A stretch of DNA of 60,098 bases. Origin: an uncultured Corynebacterium sp. Its GTDB lineage: Bacteria; Actinomycetota; Actinomycetes; Mycobacteriales; Mycobacteriaceae. The DNA lies in contig CAMIPB010000016.1 in the NCBI GenBank assembly GCA_946223355.1, positions 1-60,098 of the forward strand, given 5' to 3'. The notes beneath the pieces were generated by a model that ran no database searches, had not been told where the DNA came from, and saw only the letters and a program-made list of their open reading frames with translations. Position numbers and translations under genes: made by a program. Below are positions 44,894-53,551 of this stretch, piece after piece (within the stretch, counting starts at the first letter, position 1; each line of letters starts with the position of its first letter).

Positions 44894-46012
44894 GTGCACA
44901 AGGCAATCGTAGTTTTTGAAGTTGAGGGCGGCAGTGACAAGGGCCCAGATGGTCACCGCAAAGACACTATGCCAATCGTCAACGCCATCAAGGAGATTGG
45001 CTGGCACTCCGAGGTCATTTACTTTGACCCAGAAAAGTCCGACGAGATTTTTGAGAACGTCTCCAACAACTTTGACGCGTACATCTCCCGCGTCAACCCA
45101 GGCAATATCCCTGGTGGCGAACAGGGCTACTTTGATTTGCTGACCAAGCTGTCTGAGGCCGGACTTATCGGAATGTCCACGCCAGCTGAGATGATGGCAT
45201 ACGGCGCTAAGGACGCGTTGGTCAAGCTCAATGACACCGAACTGGTTCCAGCTGACACCGCTGCATACTACGCCGTTGAGACTTTCCACGAGACCTTCCC
45301 TAAGTCTCTGTCCTACGGCGAACGCGTACTGAAGCAAAACCGCGGCTCCACCGGTTCCGGTATCTGGCGCGTGCAACTCCTCGACAAAGAGCTCGCTGCT
45401 TCTGTAGAGCCAGGAACCGCATTGCCACTGGACACCATGTTGAAGTGCACCGAGGCTGTGGACAACCACACCGAGGAGCGCCCACTAGGCGAGTTCATGG
45501 ATTTCTGTGACCAGTACATCGTTGGTGACAACGGCATGCTCGTTGACATGCGCTTTATGCCACGCATCGTTGAGGGCGAAATCCGTATCCTGCTCGTTGG
45601 CCCGCACCCGGTCTTTGTGGTTCACAAGAAGCCAGCTGAGGGCGGTGACAACTTCTCCGCAACGTTGTTCTCCGGCGCGAAGTACACCTACGACAAACCA
45701 GAGGCTTGGCAGGAGCTCATCGACATGTTCGCTGAAGCTCGCCCAGTTATCGCTGAGAAGCTCGGCGGTGACAACATTCCTTTGATCTGGACCGCTGACT
45801 TTATGCTTGCTGACGGAGAGAACGGCGAGGACACTTATGTTCTCGGCGAGATCAACTGCTCCTGCGTTGGCTTTACCTCCGAGCTCGACATGGGCATCCA
45901 GGAATTGGTGGCTAAGGAAGCAGTTGAGCGCGTTGCCAAGAAGCACGGCGTTACTCCAGACACCGCTGAAAAGCCTCACGTGAATCCAACTACGTTTCAC
46001 GGTAACGATTAG
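44894..46012 (+). CDS. Cj0069-family protein, ATP-grasp-like
   Basis: A 372-residue soluble protein. The start HKAIVVFEVEGGSDKGPDG and the stretch HRKDTMPIVNAIKE match what I recall of the uncharacterised Cj0069 family. Two segments have the look of an ATP-grasp active site: LKQNRGSTGSGIWRV (nucleotide-contacting Lys and Gly-rich loop, about 158-172) and LGEINCSCVGF (Glu-x-Asn metal site, about 317-327). A ligase-type activity on a carboxylate is therefore plausible, but no substrate is known. I use the GTG at 44894, preceded by GAAAGGG; an ATG at 44816 adds 26 residues without family character. A GlxR-type site lies upstream and a strong terminator follows. The sequence is rich in favoured codons, suggesting high expression. 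Confidence 0.75.
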   Translation: MHKAIVVFEVEGGSDKGPDGHRKDTMPIVNAIKEIGWHSEVIYFDPEKSDEIFENVSNNFDAYISRVNPGNIPGGEQGYFDLLTKLSEAGLIGMSTPAEMMAYGAKDALVKLNDTELVPADTAAYYAVETFHETFPKSLSYGERVLKQNRGSTGSGIWRVQLLDKELAASVEPGTALPLDTMLKCTEAVDNHTEERPLGEFMDFCDQYIVGDNGMLVDMRFMPRIVEGEIRILLVGPHPVFVVHKKPAEGGDNFSATLFSGAKYTYDKPEAWQELIDMFAEARPVIAEKLGGDNIPLIWTADFMLADGENGEDTYVLGEINCSCVGFTSELDMGIQELVAKEAVERVAKKHGVTPDTAEKPHVNPTTFHGND

Positions 46013-46049
46013 TTCGCGCTCAAGCCGACACACCTCGGTTTTCTAACTT

Positions 46050-46097
46050 AAAGGTCCCGCACACCTCGCACTGCAAGCAGGGGGTGCGGGACCTTTT
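46050..46097 (+). terminator. terminator between convergent genes
   Basis: AAAGGTCCCGCAC (46050-46062) pairs with GTGCGGGACCTTT (46084-46096), followed by further T residues. It ends the Cj0069-family transcript and, by symmetry (A-run on the left), probably also the DUF3151 transcript. Confidence 0.9.
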
Positions 46098-46121
46098 TCT
46101 ATGGCGCTCGATGGGCGGATT

Positions 46122-46592
46122 CTAGGAATCGAGGAGCTTTTCGACGACGTTGGGATCTGCGTCAGAAAGCATCTGACGGAGGCGATCATATTCTTCAGTT
46201 TCACCGATAGCGCGGGCTGAATGCGCCAGTACTGCGATGGCGCGGAGCACTCCCTGGTTGGGCTTGTGATCGAAGGGGACTGGACCCCAGCCCTTCCAGC
46301 CATTTGCGCGTAGTAGATCAAGTCCGCGGTGGTAGCCTGTGCGGGCAAAAGCATAGGCCACGAGGTAGCTGCGTTCGTGAGGGGTGTCTGCTGCTGCCTT
46401 GTTCTCTGCCTTTTTGAGAGCAGCTTCAGCAAGCAGTGCCCATACCAATGGGCTTTCTGGGTGTTCAGTAGCCACTTCATTCAAAGTGGTGGAAAACACG
46501 GGGTTTGAAGGAGTTACCTTGTCCATAGCAATTGCTGCGGGATCCTCTGGTAACTGGATCGGTGGTGGCGCAAGCATGTCATTGAGTTCCAT
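46122..46592 (-). CDS. DUF3151 family protein
   Basis: A 156-residue, mostly helical soluble protein of an actinobacterial family without known function. Family-like segments are LPEDPAAIAMDKVTPSNPVFS, HPESPLVWALLAEAAL, SYLVAYAFARTGYHRGLDLLRANGWKG and PNQGVLRAIAVLAHSARAIGE. The repeating helices resemble a small TPR-type fold. It lies 22 bp after maf and is probably the last gene of the dtsR1-dtsR2-accE-maf operon. ATG at 46590-46592. Confidence 0.82.
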   Translation of the reverse strand: MELNDMLAPPPIQLPEDPAAIAMDKVTPSNPVFSTTLNEVATEHPESPLVWALLAEAALKKAENKAAADTPHERSYLVAYAFARTGYHRGLDLLRANGWKGWGPVPFDHKPNQGVLRAIAVLAHSARAIGETEEYDRLRQMLSDADPNVVEKLLDS

Positions 46593-46614
46593 AACTGCAT
46601 AGTTTAATGAATGA

Positions 46615-47220
46615 TTACACGCGGTTCCAGAACGAGGAAACGTCGCAACCGAAGTTATAGAGTGCGCGGCGTACTACAGGAAGTGAAAGGCCGATGACTG
46701 AAGACGGGTCACCGTCGATGCGGTCGATGAACCAACCGCCGAGAGCTTCAAGGGTGAAAGCCCCGGCGCATGCCAGCGGCTCACCGGTGGCAGCATAAGC
46801 GCGGATGTCAGCTTCTGAGGCGTGTGCAAATTGCACGAGGGTCTCGGAGGTTTCGTTATGTTCACGCCCACGGTAAAGCACACTGTGCCCAGTTAGAAGG
46901 TGCGCCGTCTTTCCCTCTTGTTGTTGCCACCGTTCGATGGTGCGCTGTGGGGTATGCGGCTTGCCCTGTAGTTCGCCGTCGAGAAGCAGCATTGAATCGC
47001 CGCCGATAATGACATCGTTGGGGTAGTGCTCAACTACGGCATGGGCCTTGGCACGCGCGAGTGCCGCTACAATTTCGGCGGGCGGTTCATGGCTTAGTTC
47101 TGCCTGGATTTTGTCCTCGTCAACGTGTGCAGGGTGCAGGATTGGCTCAACACCTGCGCCACGCAAAATAGAGGCGCGTGACGGAGATTGAGAAGCCAAA
47201 ACGATCCGTGGCTGTGACAT
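46615..47220 (-). CDS. maf: Maf family nucleotide pyrophosphatase
   Basis: A 201-residue cytoplasmic house-cleaning enzyme that hydrolyses non-canonical or modified nucleoside triphosphates. Signatures: LASQSPSRASILRGAGV at the start (family LASxSPRRxxLL), the catalytic-region AKAHAVV, IIGGDSMLLLDGELQGKP, and GAFTLEALGGWFIDRIDGDPSSVIGLSLP. The second Arg of the SPRR motif is replaced (SPSR). The ATG at 47220 is the family start; the frame extends further upstream only through the accE region. It lies 22 bp after accE. Confidence 0.93.
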   Translation of the reverse strand: MSQPRIVLASQSPSRASILRGAGVEPILHPAHVDEDKIQAELSHEPPAEIVAALARAKAHAVVEHYPNDVIIGGDSMLLLDGELQGKPHTPQRTIERWQQQEGKTAHLLTGHSVLYRGREHNETSETLVQFAHASEADIRAYAATGEPLACAGAFTLEALGGWFIDRIDGDPSSVIGLSLPVVRRALYNFGCDVSSFWNRV

Positions 47221-47242
47221 GTTTTCGTGCGCTAGTTTCTGG

Positions 47243-47452
47243 TTAGTAGTAGCGAACGTTGCGGAAAGCCGTCGGGTTGAAGATAGTCTCTGGCTGCAAA
47301 CGAGTAGTCTGCCGGCCCCACAGGTTGCGTGGCCCGGCGCTCGAATCCGCGTTACGCTTGGCCTTAGCTTCTTCCTCAAGCTGCGTCATGACAAGACCGA
47401 TGGCAGTGATTTCTTCCTCGGTGGGCTTGCCTTTAACAATCTTGATATCCAT
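47243..47452 (-). CDS. accE: acyl-CoA carboxylase epsilon subunit
   Basis: A 69-residue protein that stabilises the AccBC-DtsR complexes. It starts MDIKIVKGKPTEEEITAIG, the conserved epsilon-subunit signature, continues with a helix (LVMTQLEEEAKAKR) and ends in the typical W-G-R-containing tail (NLWGRQTTRL). The C. glutamicum AccE is about 80 residues, so this is slightly short but complete. It lies between dtsR2 (34 bp) and maf (22 bp) and is co-transcribed with them. The start ATG follows TAGAGGAAGTACACCACACT. Confidence 0.92.
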   Translation of the reverse strand: MDIKIVKGKPTEEEITAIGLVMTQLEEEAKAKRNADSSAGPRNLWGRQTTRLQPETIFNPTAFRNVRYY

Positions 47453-47486
47453 AGTGTGGTGTACTTCCTCTAATAACAGTGTGCGT

Positions 47487-49061
47487 TTACAGCGGGATGT
47501 TGCCGTGCTTTTTAGGGCTGGTTGGCAAGACCTTGCGCTCGAGTAGGCGCATGCCCTCAATCAGGTGGCCACGAGTTGCGGAAGGCTCGATAACGGCGTC
47601 AGCAAGACCGCGCTCAGCAGCAAGATAAGGGCCCATATTCTTCTCAGTATATTCCGCGACCTTGGCTTCGTCGACGTTTCCGTCTTCGTTTGTGCCATGA
47701 AGAGCTTCCACGGCGATAGAGGCCTGGGTGACAGCAATGTCAGCGGTCGGCCAAGCGTACACGAGGTCAGCGCCCAAATCCTTGGAGCCCATCATGACAT
47801 AAGCGGGGCCAATTGCCTTGCGGGTGATAACAGTGAGTTTGCCGACGCTCGCCTCAGCGTATGCATAGGCCAACTGTGTACCGCTGCGAATAATTCCGGA
47901 ACGCTCCTGCTCAGGTGAGGGCACAAAACCAGGAGAATCCACGAACTCCACGATTGGAATATTGAATGCGTCGCAGGTGCGGATAAACCGCGCAGCTTTT
48001 CCTGCTGCCGCAGTATCCAGCGCACCAGCCTGAACGTTTGGCTGGTTAGCAACAATGCCGGCAACTTTGCCCTCAATGCGTGCAAATCCTGTGATGATGT
48101 TGTCTGCGAAATCAGGGGAAAACTCGAAGAAAGAATCTGCGTCGATGACCTTGGAGATGAGGTCGGTCATGTTGTATGGCTCATGCTCGGAATCCGGGAT
48201 AATGGAATCGAGTTCGCGGTCAGTTTCGTTCACGTTATCCGTGATGGAACCTGACATAGGTTTTACATCTACCCGAGGAGGCTCAGCGCGGTTGTTGGTG
48301 GGGAGGTATCCCAAAACCTCCCGAGCGAGCTCTACTGCGGCTGCATCGGTTTCTGCAACAAGTTGCGCGGTGCCGGTCAGAGTTGCATGGGTGGAGGCAC
48401 CACCGAGTTGTTCTGCCGTGGTGGTTTCACCGAATACCTGCTCAACAACCTTTGGTGAGGCTTGATGCAGGGCACCTTCGCGGCTGAATATGAGGACGTC
48501 GGCAAGCGCTGGTGAAAACGCTGCCATGCCTTCGTTATCGCCGACAATAACAGCAACCTGGGGGATAAGACCCGAGGCAGCGGTAGCGCGGGCGATGATA
48601 CGCGCGTACATACTCAAGGTGACAATGCCTTCGCGTACACGTGGACCGGCGGATTCGTGAATACCCACGATAGGAACACCAGTCTTTAGTGCGAGATCAT
48701 AAAGCTTGGTGATCTTCTCACCATATACCTCACCCAGGGTTCCTTCGAAGATGGTCGCATCTTGGGAAAAGACACAGACCTTCTGTCCAGAAATGGTGCC
48801 ATAGCCGGTGACCACGCCATCGGTGAGAGGCTTGTTGTTCTGGAAATCTAGGTCTGCAAGACGGTGAGTAGCCAGGGCGTCGGTCTCAACAAAGCTGCCT
48901 TCATCAAGAAGCGCGTGTACACGCTCGCGGGCTGTGAGCTTGCCTGCGTCATGGGTTGCTGAAATAACATCTTCACCCATTGGTGCTACGGAATTGGCCA
49001 GACGATTGCTGAGGTCTTCAATCTTTCCGGCAGTGGTGGTCATGTCCGGGTTAACAGTCAT
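47487..49061 (-). CDS. dtsR2: acyl-CoA carboxylase beta subunit (carboxyltransferase), DtsR2
   Basis: The 524-residue carboxyltransferase transfers CO2 from biotinylated AccBC to an acyl-CoA. It is built of two crotonase-fold halves; the N-terminal half has LTARERVHALLDEGSFVE and HESAGPRVREGIV, and the C-terminal half RIEGKVAGIVANQPNVQAGALD, FVDSPGFVPSPEQE and YAYAEASVGKLTVITRKAIGPAYVMMGSK. It ends in KHGNIPL like its neighbour DtsR1. The second of two paralogues in the operon, 11 bp after dtsR1. Which acyl-CoA it uses cannot be read from the sequence; by order it corresponds to C. glutamicum DtsR2. Confidence 0.93.
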   Translation of the reverse strand: MTVNPDMTTTAGKIEDLSNRLANSVAPMGEDVISATHDAGKLTARERVHALLDEGSFVETDALATHRLADLDFQNNKPLTDGVVTGYGTISGQKVCVFSQDATIFEGTLGEVYGEKITKLYDLALKTGVPIVGIHESAGPRVREGIVTLSMYARIIARATAASGLIPQVAVIVGDNEGMAAFSPALADVLIFSREGALHQASPKVVEQVFGETTTAEQLGGASTHATLTGTAQLVAETDAAAVELAREVLGYLPTNNRAEPPRVDVKPMSGSITDNVNETDRELDSIIPDSEHEPYNMTDLISKVIDADSFFEFSPDFADNIITGFARIEGKVAGIVANQPNVQAGALDTAAAGKAARFIRTCDAFNIPIVEFVDSPGFVPSPEQERSGIIRSGTQLAYAYAEASVGKLTVITRKAIGPAYVMMGSKDLGADLVYAWPTADIAVTQASIAVEALHGTNEDGNVDEAKVAEYTEKNMGPYLAAERGLADAVIEPSATRGHLIEGMRLLERKVLPTSPKKHGNIPL

Positions 49062-49072
49062 GCTTCAACAGT

Positions 49073-50701
49073 CTACAGAGGGATGTTGCCATGTTTGCGT
49101 GCCGGGCGGGCCACGTTCTTGTCCTTGTAGAGGCGCAAGTACCGAGCGACGACGCCGCGGGTTTCAGAAGGAATGATGACCGCATCAATAAGTCCCCGCT
49201 CAGCTGCCTGGTAAGGGGTGAGCATGTGGTCTTCATACTGGCGCTCGAAGCTTGCGGTGAGTTCTGCAACATCCAGGCCTTCTTCCTTGGCTTGACGCAG
49301 TTCGTGACGGTGGATGAATCCTACCGCGCCTTTGGCTCCCATTACTGCGATCTGTGCGGTTGGCCACGCGAGGTTGACGTCTGCGCCGAGGCCCTTGGAA
49401 CCCATCACGCAGTAAGCGCCACCGTAGGCCTTGCGCATGGTGACGGTGATCTTAGGAACTGTGGCTTCTCCGTAGGCGTAGAGCAGTTTCGCGCCGCGGC
49501 GCAGGATGCCGTTGTGCTCCTGATCTTTGCCGGGGAGGAACCCTGGGACGTCGACGAGCAAGACGATAGGGATGTTGAAGGCGTCGCAGGTGCGGATAAA
49601 GCGTGCAGCTTTTTCGGAGGCGTTGATATCAAGGCAGCCGGCAAAAACCATGGGCTGGTTGGCTACGAAGCCGATGGTCTCGCCGTCGATGCGGCCGAAT
49701 GCGGTGACCACGTTGTCGGCGCGTTCGGCTTGGATTTCCATGTATTCGGCGTCGTCGGTCATGGCGGAGATGACGTCGCGGACATCGTACGGGGAGGATG
49801 GTGAATCTGGGATGATCTCGTCAAGCGCTAGGTCATCGGCGGTCATGTGCTTGTCGACGTCGCCTTCTTCTGGCGTTGCCTGCTCTGCTGGTGCCAGCTC
49901 GCGGTTGTTGGATGGCAAGAAGCCGACGAGATCGTGGACCCAGTCGAGTGCTTCCTCATCTGTTTCGGCAGTGTAATGGGTGTTGCCTGCGGACACCATG
50001 TGGACGTCAGCTCCGCCGAGTTCTTCTTGGGTGATCTGCTCGCCGGTCACGGTGGTGATAACGTCAGGGCCGGTCACAAACATCTTGGACTTTTCCTTGA
50101 CCATTACTACGAAGTCAGTAAGGGCAGGGGAGTAAGCGTTTCCTCCTGCGCACGCGCCCATGATGACGGAGATCTGTGGGATCACGCCGGAGGCGTTGAT
50201 GTTGTGATAGAAGGTCTTGGCAATCCAATCCAGCGATACTGCGCCTTCCTGGATACGAGCACCTGCGCCCTCGTATAGGCCGATTAGTGGGCGGCCGGTG
50301 GTAACAGCAAGCTCCATGATTTTGCACATTTTTTCGCCGTAGACCTCACCGAGTGCGCCACCAAAAACTGTGCCGTCCTGGGAGAAGATGCACACCTCTC
50401 GGCCGTCGATGGTTCCCCAGCCGGTCACGATACCGTCAGTGACGGGACGCTTGGCGGACATGCCAAAGTCGTGCGTGCGGTGTTTAACTAGGGCGTCAGT
50501 CTCTACGAAGGATCCTTCATCCAGGAGGTAGTCCAGGCGTTCGCGCGCGGTCAGGCGATCTTTGGCATGCACTTTGTCGATGGCGCGTTGGCCCATGGGT
50601 GCTGCTGCCTGTTCGCGGCGGCGCTTTAGATCTGCAATCTTGTCTGCGGTGGTTGCGTTTTCCAAGCTGTCTACGTCCGTAAAAGATGAGGAAATGGTCA
50701 T
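49073..50701 (-). CDS. dtsR1: acyl-CoA carboxylase beta subunit (carboxyltransferase), DtsR1
   Basis: A 542-residue carboxyltransferase and, by homology and gene order, the DtsR1 subunit that with AccBC and AccE forms acetyl-CoA carboxylase for fatty acid synthesis. Key stretches: DRLTARERLDYLLDEGSFVETD, YEGAGARIQEGAVSLDWIAK (oxyanion-hole glycine pair), VTGPDVITTVTGEQITQEELGG, LVDVPGFLPGKDQEHNGILRRGAKLLYAYGEATVPKITVTMRKAYGGAYCVMGSKGLGAD, C-terminus KHGNIPL. All are intact. First gene of the dtsR1-dtsR2-accE-maf-DUF3151 operon, divergent from birA with a 143-bp AT-rich promoter region between them. Confidence 0.95.
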   Translation of the reverse strand: MTISSSFTDVDSLENATTADKIADLKRRREQAAAPMGQRAIDKVHAKDRLTARERLDYLLDEGSFVETDALVKHRTHDFGMSAKRPVTDGIVTGWGTIDGREVCIFSQDGTVFGGALGEVYGEKMCKIMELAVTTGRPLIGLYEGAGARIQEGAVSLDWIAKTFYHNINASGVIPQISVIMGACAGGNAYSPALTDFVVMVKEKSKMFVTGPDVITTVTGEQITQEELGGADVHMVSAGNTHYTAETDEEALDWVHDLVGFLPSNNRELAPAEQATPEEGDVDKHMTADDLALDEIIPDSPSSPYDVRDVISAMTDDAEYMEIQAERADNVVTAFGRIDGETIGFVANQPMVFAGCLDINASEKAARFIRTCDAFNIPIVLLVDVPGFLPGKDQEHNGILRRGAKLLYAYGEATVPKITVTMRKAYGGAYCVMGSKGLGADVNLAWPTAQIAVMGAKGAVGFIHRHELRQAKEEGLDVAELTASFERQYEDHMLTPYQAAERGLIDAVIIPSETRGVVARYLRLYKDKNVARPARKHGNIPL

Positions 50702-50844
50702 GTTTGAAGATAATAGGCTTTGTACCCAAAACTATCCAGCAGGAAACGCTAAAAGTTTTCTGGTACAAAACAAAATCGCAGCTGAGCTTAAAGAAAAAAT
50801 ATGAGGGAATCCTCGTATTTCGGGGGTAGAGTAAGATTAACCCC

Positions 50845-51717
50845 ATGAATCAAGCGCATGCCGAGATTAACAACCAGATTAACCTAGAACTTCTAGAGAA
50901 AGAGCTAGTAGCTAGCGGCCTTTACGCTGATATCAGCTATGTAGCTGAAACCGGCTCCACCAATACCGACCTCTTGGAAGCTGAGAACATCGCTGATCGC
51001 ACTGTTTTGATTACTAACTCTCAAACCGCGGGCAAAGGCCGCTTGGGCCGCACCTGGGTTGCACCAGCCGGTACTCAGCTCACCTTTTCTCTGCTTGTCG
51101 TGCCTGACAATGTCTCTACCATCGGTCTTCTTCCCCTTGTTGGCGGACTCGCAATCGTTGACGTGATCGAAGGAACCGAACTGAAGTGGCCAAACGACGT
51201 CCTGATTGATGGCAAGAAGCTCTCCGGCATCCTCGCTGAAGCCGGCCCACTCGGCGGCGCCTTCAAATCCGGTAAAGCAGACGGTGAGTTTAAGTCCGGT
51301 AAGGCTGAGGGTGAGTTTAAGTCCGGTAAGGCTGAAGGGGATTTTGGAGGAGAGGCGCGGCCGGATCTGCGTGCGGTGTTGGGAATGGGTATAAACGTAA
51401 CGCTGTCCAAGGAGCAACTGCCGGTAGAGCACGCCACGTCCCTGGCGTTGGAGGGAATTGAATATTCCCGTACCGATCTAGCAGTGGCAGTTCTTAAGGC
51501 TCTTGCCCGTCGTTTGCAACAGTGGGAAAACGGTGATGCAGCGTTGATGGATGACTACCGAAAGGTATGTTCAACCATTGGCAAGCGAGTGCGACTGGAA
51601 ACGCCTACCGGTGATGTGATCGGAATCGTTGATTCGGTGGCTGATGATGGACGAATTCAAGTAGACGGTGAGTACTATTCCGCAGGAGATGTGACGCACT
51701 TGCGTCCAACGGAATAG
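50845..51717 (+). CDS. birA: biotin-protein ligase with repeat insertion
   Basis: Attaches biotin to AccBC and Pyc through biotinyl-AMP. The 290-residue protein lacks the N-terminal helix-turn-helix of E. coli BirA, so it is an enzyme and not a repressor. Catalytic motifs: TGSTNTDLLEA, TAGKGRLGRTW (biotin-AMP loop, GRGRRG equivalent), LKWPNDVLIDGKKLSGIL, and the LGMGINV strand; a C-terminal SH3-like domain follows (about 235-290). Between the KLSGILAE strand and LGMGINV (residues about 140-166) sit three tandem copies of FKSGKADGE/FKSGKAEGE encoded by a 27-bp repeat, absent from usual BirA. The ATG lies 9 bp after AGATTAACC without a clear ribosome site. Confidence 0.93.
   Translation: MNQAHAEINNQINLELLEKELVASGLYADISYVAETGSTNTDLLEAENIADRTVLITNSQTAGKGRLGRTWVAPAGTQLTFSLLVVPDNVSTIGLLPLVGGLAIVDVIEGTELKWPNDVLIDGKKLSGILAEAGPLGGAFKSGKADGEFKSGKAEGEFKSGKAEGDFGGEARPDLRAVLGMGINVTLSKEQLPVEHATSLALEGIEYSRTDLAVAVLKALARRLQQWENGDAALMDDYRKVCSTIGKRVRLETPTGDVIGIVDSVADDGRIQVDGEYYSAGDVTHLRPTE
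51262..51342 (+). repeat. 27-bp tandem repeat inside birA
   Basis: Three head-to-tail 27-bp units at 51262-51288, 51289-51315 and 51316-51342. The last two differ at only three bases and the first is more diverged, suggesting a recent second duplication. The reading frame is preserved. Confidence 0.9.
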
Positions 51718-51754
51718 ATAGCCGCATTAAAAAGCAATGTGAGAGAGGGGCTAT

Positions 51755-52237
51755 ATGGGAATCATGCGCATGCGTGAGGGGGAACACAAGCGGGTAGATG
51801 TCACCGCGCCTTATCGCAGCTTCATTTTTCCAGTCCTGGAACTCATCTTGATCACTGGACTGGCGTGGATGGGGATTGGTTGGTTGGACGCCAACTACGT
51901 CTACGGTTTGCAAGGTTTGACCGAACGCAACGCGGTAGTTGTGCTGTGGCTGGCATTGGTCCTATGGCGTTTCCTATTGCCGCTCTTGCGAGCCCGTCGT
52001 CGCCGGTTCATTGTTACAAACCATCGCATCATTGCACGGACAGGGCGTTTTGGATCACACGCTGATTCCATCCCACTGCGCGATGTCGCCGGAGTGCGCA
52101 AACGACGCGGAGGCATCTCTTTGGCTATCCGTGGCTACGACCGGCCGTTGTATTTCCCTGACTTGCCACGGCCCAAAAAGATTGAAAGAGTCATCGATGA
52201 TTCTGTCCAGCAGCTCTACTCTCCAATCTGGAGGTAG
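51755..52237 (+). CDS. PH-domain (bPH2-like) membrane protein
   Basis: A 160-residue protein with two membrane helices (about 26-46 and 61-80) followed by a basic patch RARRRR and a bacterial PH-like domain: RFIVTNHRIIARTGRFGSHADSIPLRDVAGVRKRRGGISL, the typical bPH strand-turn pattern. Such proteins sit in the cytoplasmic membrane with the PH domain inside; their role is unknown. The same position between birA and purK is occupied by a homologous protein in mycobacteria (from memory), so the linkage is old. The ATG follows GAGAGGGGCTAT. Confidence 0.85.
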   Translation: MGIMRMREGEHKRVDVTAPYRSFIFPVLELILITGLAWMGIGWLDANYVYGLQGLTERNAVVVLWLALVLWRFLLPLLRARRRRFIVTNHRIIARTGRFGSHADSIPLRDVAGVRKRRGGISLAIRGYDRPLYFPDLPRPKKIERVIDDSVQQLYSPIWR

Positions 52238-52282
52238 ATACAGGTAGTTGGAATTCTTGCGTACGCTACTAGAATAGGCGAA

Positions 52283-53536
52283 GTGAATACCGCTACTAAC
52301 GCACAAGAAGCTTCTTTAACGTCCTCCAAAACTGCAGAGGGAAATCCCCAGGCGCATGCACCTGGGTCCCCAATCATCGCTGTGATTGGAGATGGACAGC
52401 TTGCTCGAATGATGCAAACAGCCGCGATTGAGCTTGGTTTGTCACTCCGATTGTTAGCAGAGGCTCCTGGATCTTCTGCCGCTCAGGTGTGTTCCGATGT
52501 GTGGTTCGGTGATTACAAGAATCTAGACACGTTGAAAGCTGTGGTGGATGGTGCAACAGCGGTGACTTTTGATCACGAGCATGTGCCCACCGAGCACCTA
52601 GAAGCTTTAGTTGCGGCAGGGCATTCGATTCAACCGGGCCCGCATGCGCTGGTGAATGCTCAAGACAAACTTATTATGCGTCGTCGCTTGCAAGACCTTG
52701 GAGCGCCAGTACCTGAGTTTACGTCCATTGAGTCTGTCCAAGATGCAACTGAGTTTTTCGATCGCGTGAACGGAGCGGTTTGCTTGAAAGCTCGCCGCGG
52801 TGGATACGACGGACACGGGGTGTGGTTTCCGGATGATCGTGCTGAGCTTGAAACGCTAGTTATGAAGCTTTTGGATGAGCGCACGCCATTGATGGCGGAG
52901 CGCAAGGTTGCCTTGACTCATGAACTCTCAGCACTTGTAGCGCGACGTCCCTCGGGTGAAGTTAAAGCCTGGCAGGTTGCGGAATCTGTTCAAAAAGATG
53001 GCATTTGCGTAGAGGCGGTTTCTCCCGCGCCTGACCTAACTCCAGAGCTGGCCCAGCGTGCCCAGCAACTGGCTGTACTCATTGCTGAAAACCTAGAGGT
53101 CACCGGCGTGCTTGCTGTTGAACTCTTCCAGTTCACAAACTCCGACGGTGAACAAGATATTGCAGTAAATGAATTGGCAATGCGGCCGCACAACACTGGC
53201 CACTGGACCCAAGATGGCTCAGTTACTTCACAATTCGAACAGCATTTGCTCGCAGTTTTGGACTACCCATTGGGGTCTGCTGAGGCCACTGCTCCTGTGA
53301 CCGTTATGGCCAACGTGTTGGGCGGAGAATCTGATCCTGAGATGCCGATGAATGAACGGGTGCGCACAGTTCTGCAACGTTTTCCGCAGGCCAAGATTCA
53401 CTTGTACGGTAAGGACCACCGGCCGGGACGTAAGATTGGACACGTTAATTTGCGTGGCGAGGACTCTGCGCAGGCACGACATGAAGCTTACGTAGCAGCG
53501 CAGTTTTTGGTGACTGCTACGTGGGTAGATAAATAG
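52283..53536 (+). CDS. purK: N5-carboxyaminoimidazole ribonucleotide synthetase
   Basis: ATP- and bicarbonate-dependent carboxylation of AIR to N5-CAIR in de novo purine synthesis. The 417-residue ATP-grasp enzyme has the start IAVIGDGQLARMMQTAAIELGL, VTFDHEHVPTEHL, CLKARRGGYDGHGVW (ATP-binding loop), AELSALV-type basic segment (ERKVALTHELSALVARR), and NELAMRPHNTGHWT near the C-terminus. The GTG start has about 30 non-conserved residues before the family start. The purE start lies only a few bases after the stop, so the two steps are coupled. Confidence 0.95.
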   Translation: MNTATNAQEASLTSSKTAEGNPQAHAPGSPIIAVIGDGQLARMMQTAAIELGLSLRLLAEAPGSSAAQVCSDVWFGDYKNLDTLKAVVDGATAVTFDHEHVPTEHLEALVAAGHSIQPGPHALVNAQDKLIMRRRLQDLGAPVPEFTSIESVQDATEFFDRVNGAVCLKARRGGYDGHGVWFPDDRAELETLVMKLLDERTPLMAERKVALTHELSALVARRPSGEVKAWQVAESVQKDGICVEAVSPAPDLTPELAQRAQQLAVLIAENLEVTGVLAVELFQFTNSDGEQDIAVNELAMRPHNTGHWTQDGSVTSQFEQHLLAVLDYPLGSAEATAPVTVMANVLGGESDPEMPMNERVRTVLQRFPQAKIHLYGKDHRPGRKIGHVNLRGEDSAQARHEAYVAAQFLVTATWVDK

Positions 53537-53551
53537 GAGATGGACAAAGGC

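Noticed and set aside
47487..50701. Recent tandem duplication of the carboxyltransferase gene
   Set aside because: DtsR1 and DtsR2 are clearly diverged paralogues with distinct termini and are paired in other corynebacteria, so the duplication is old.
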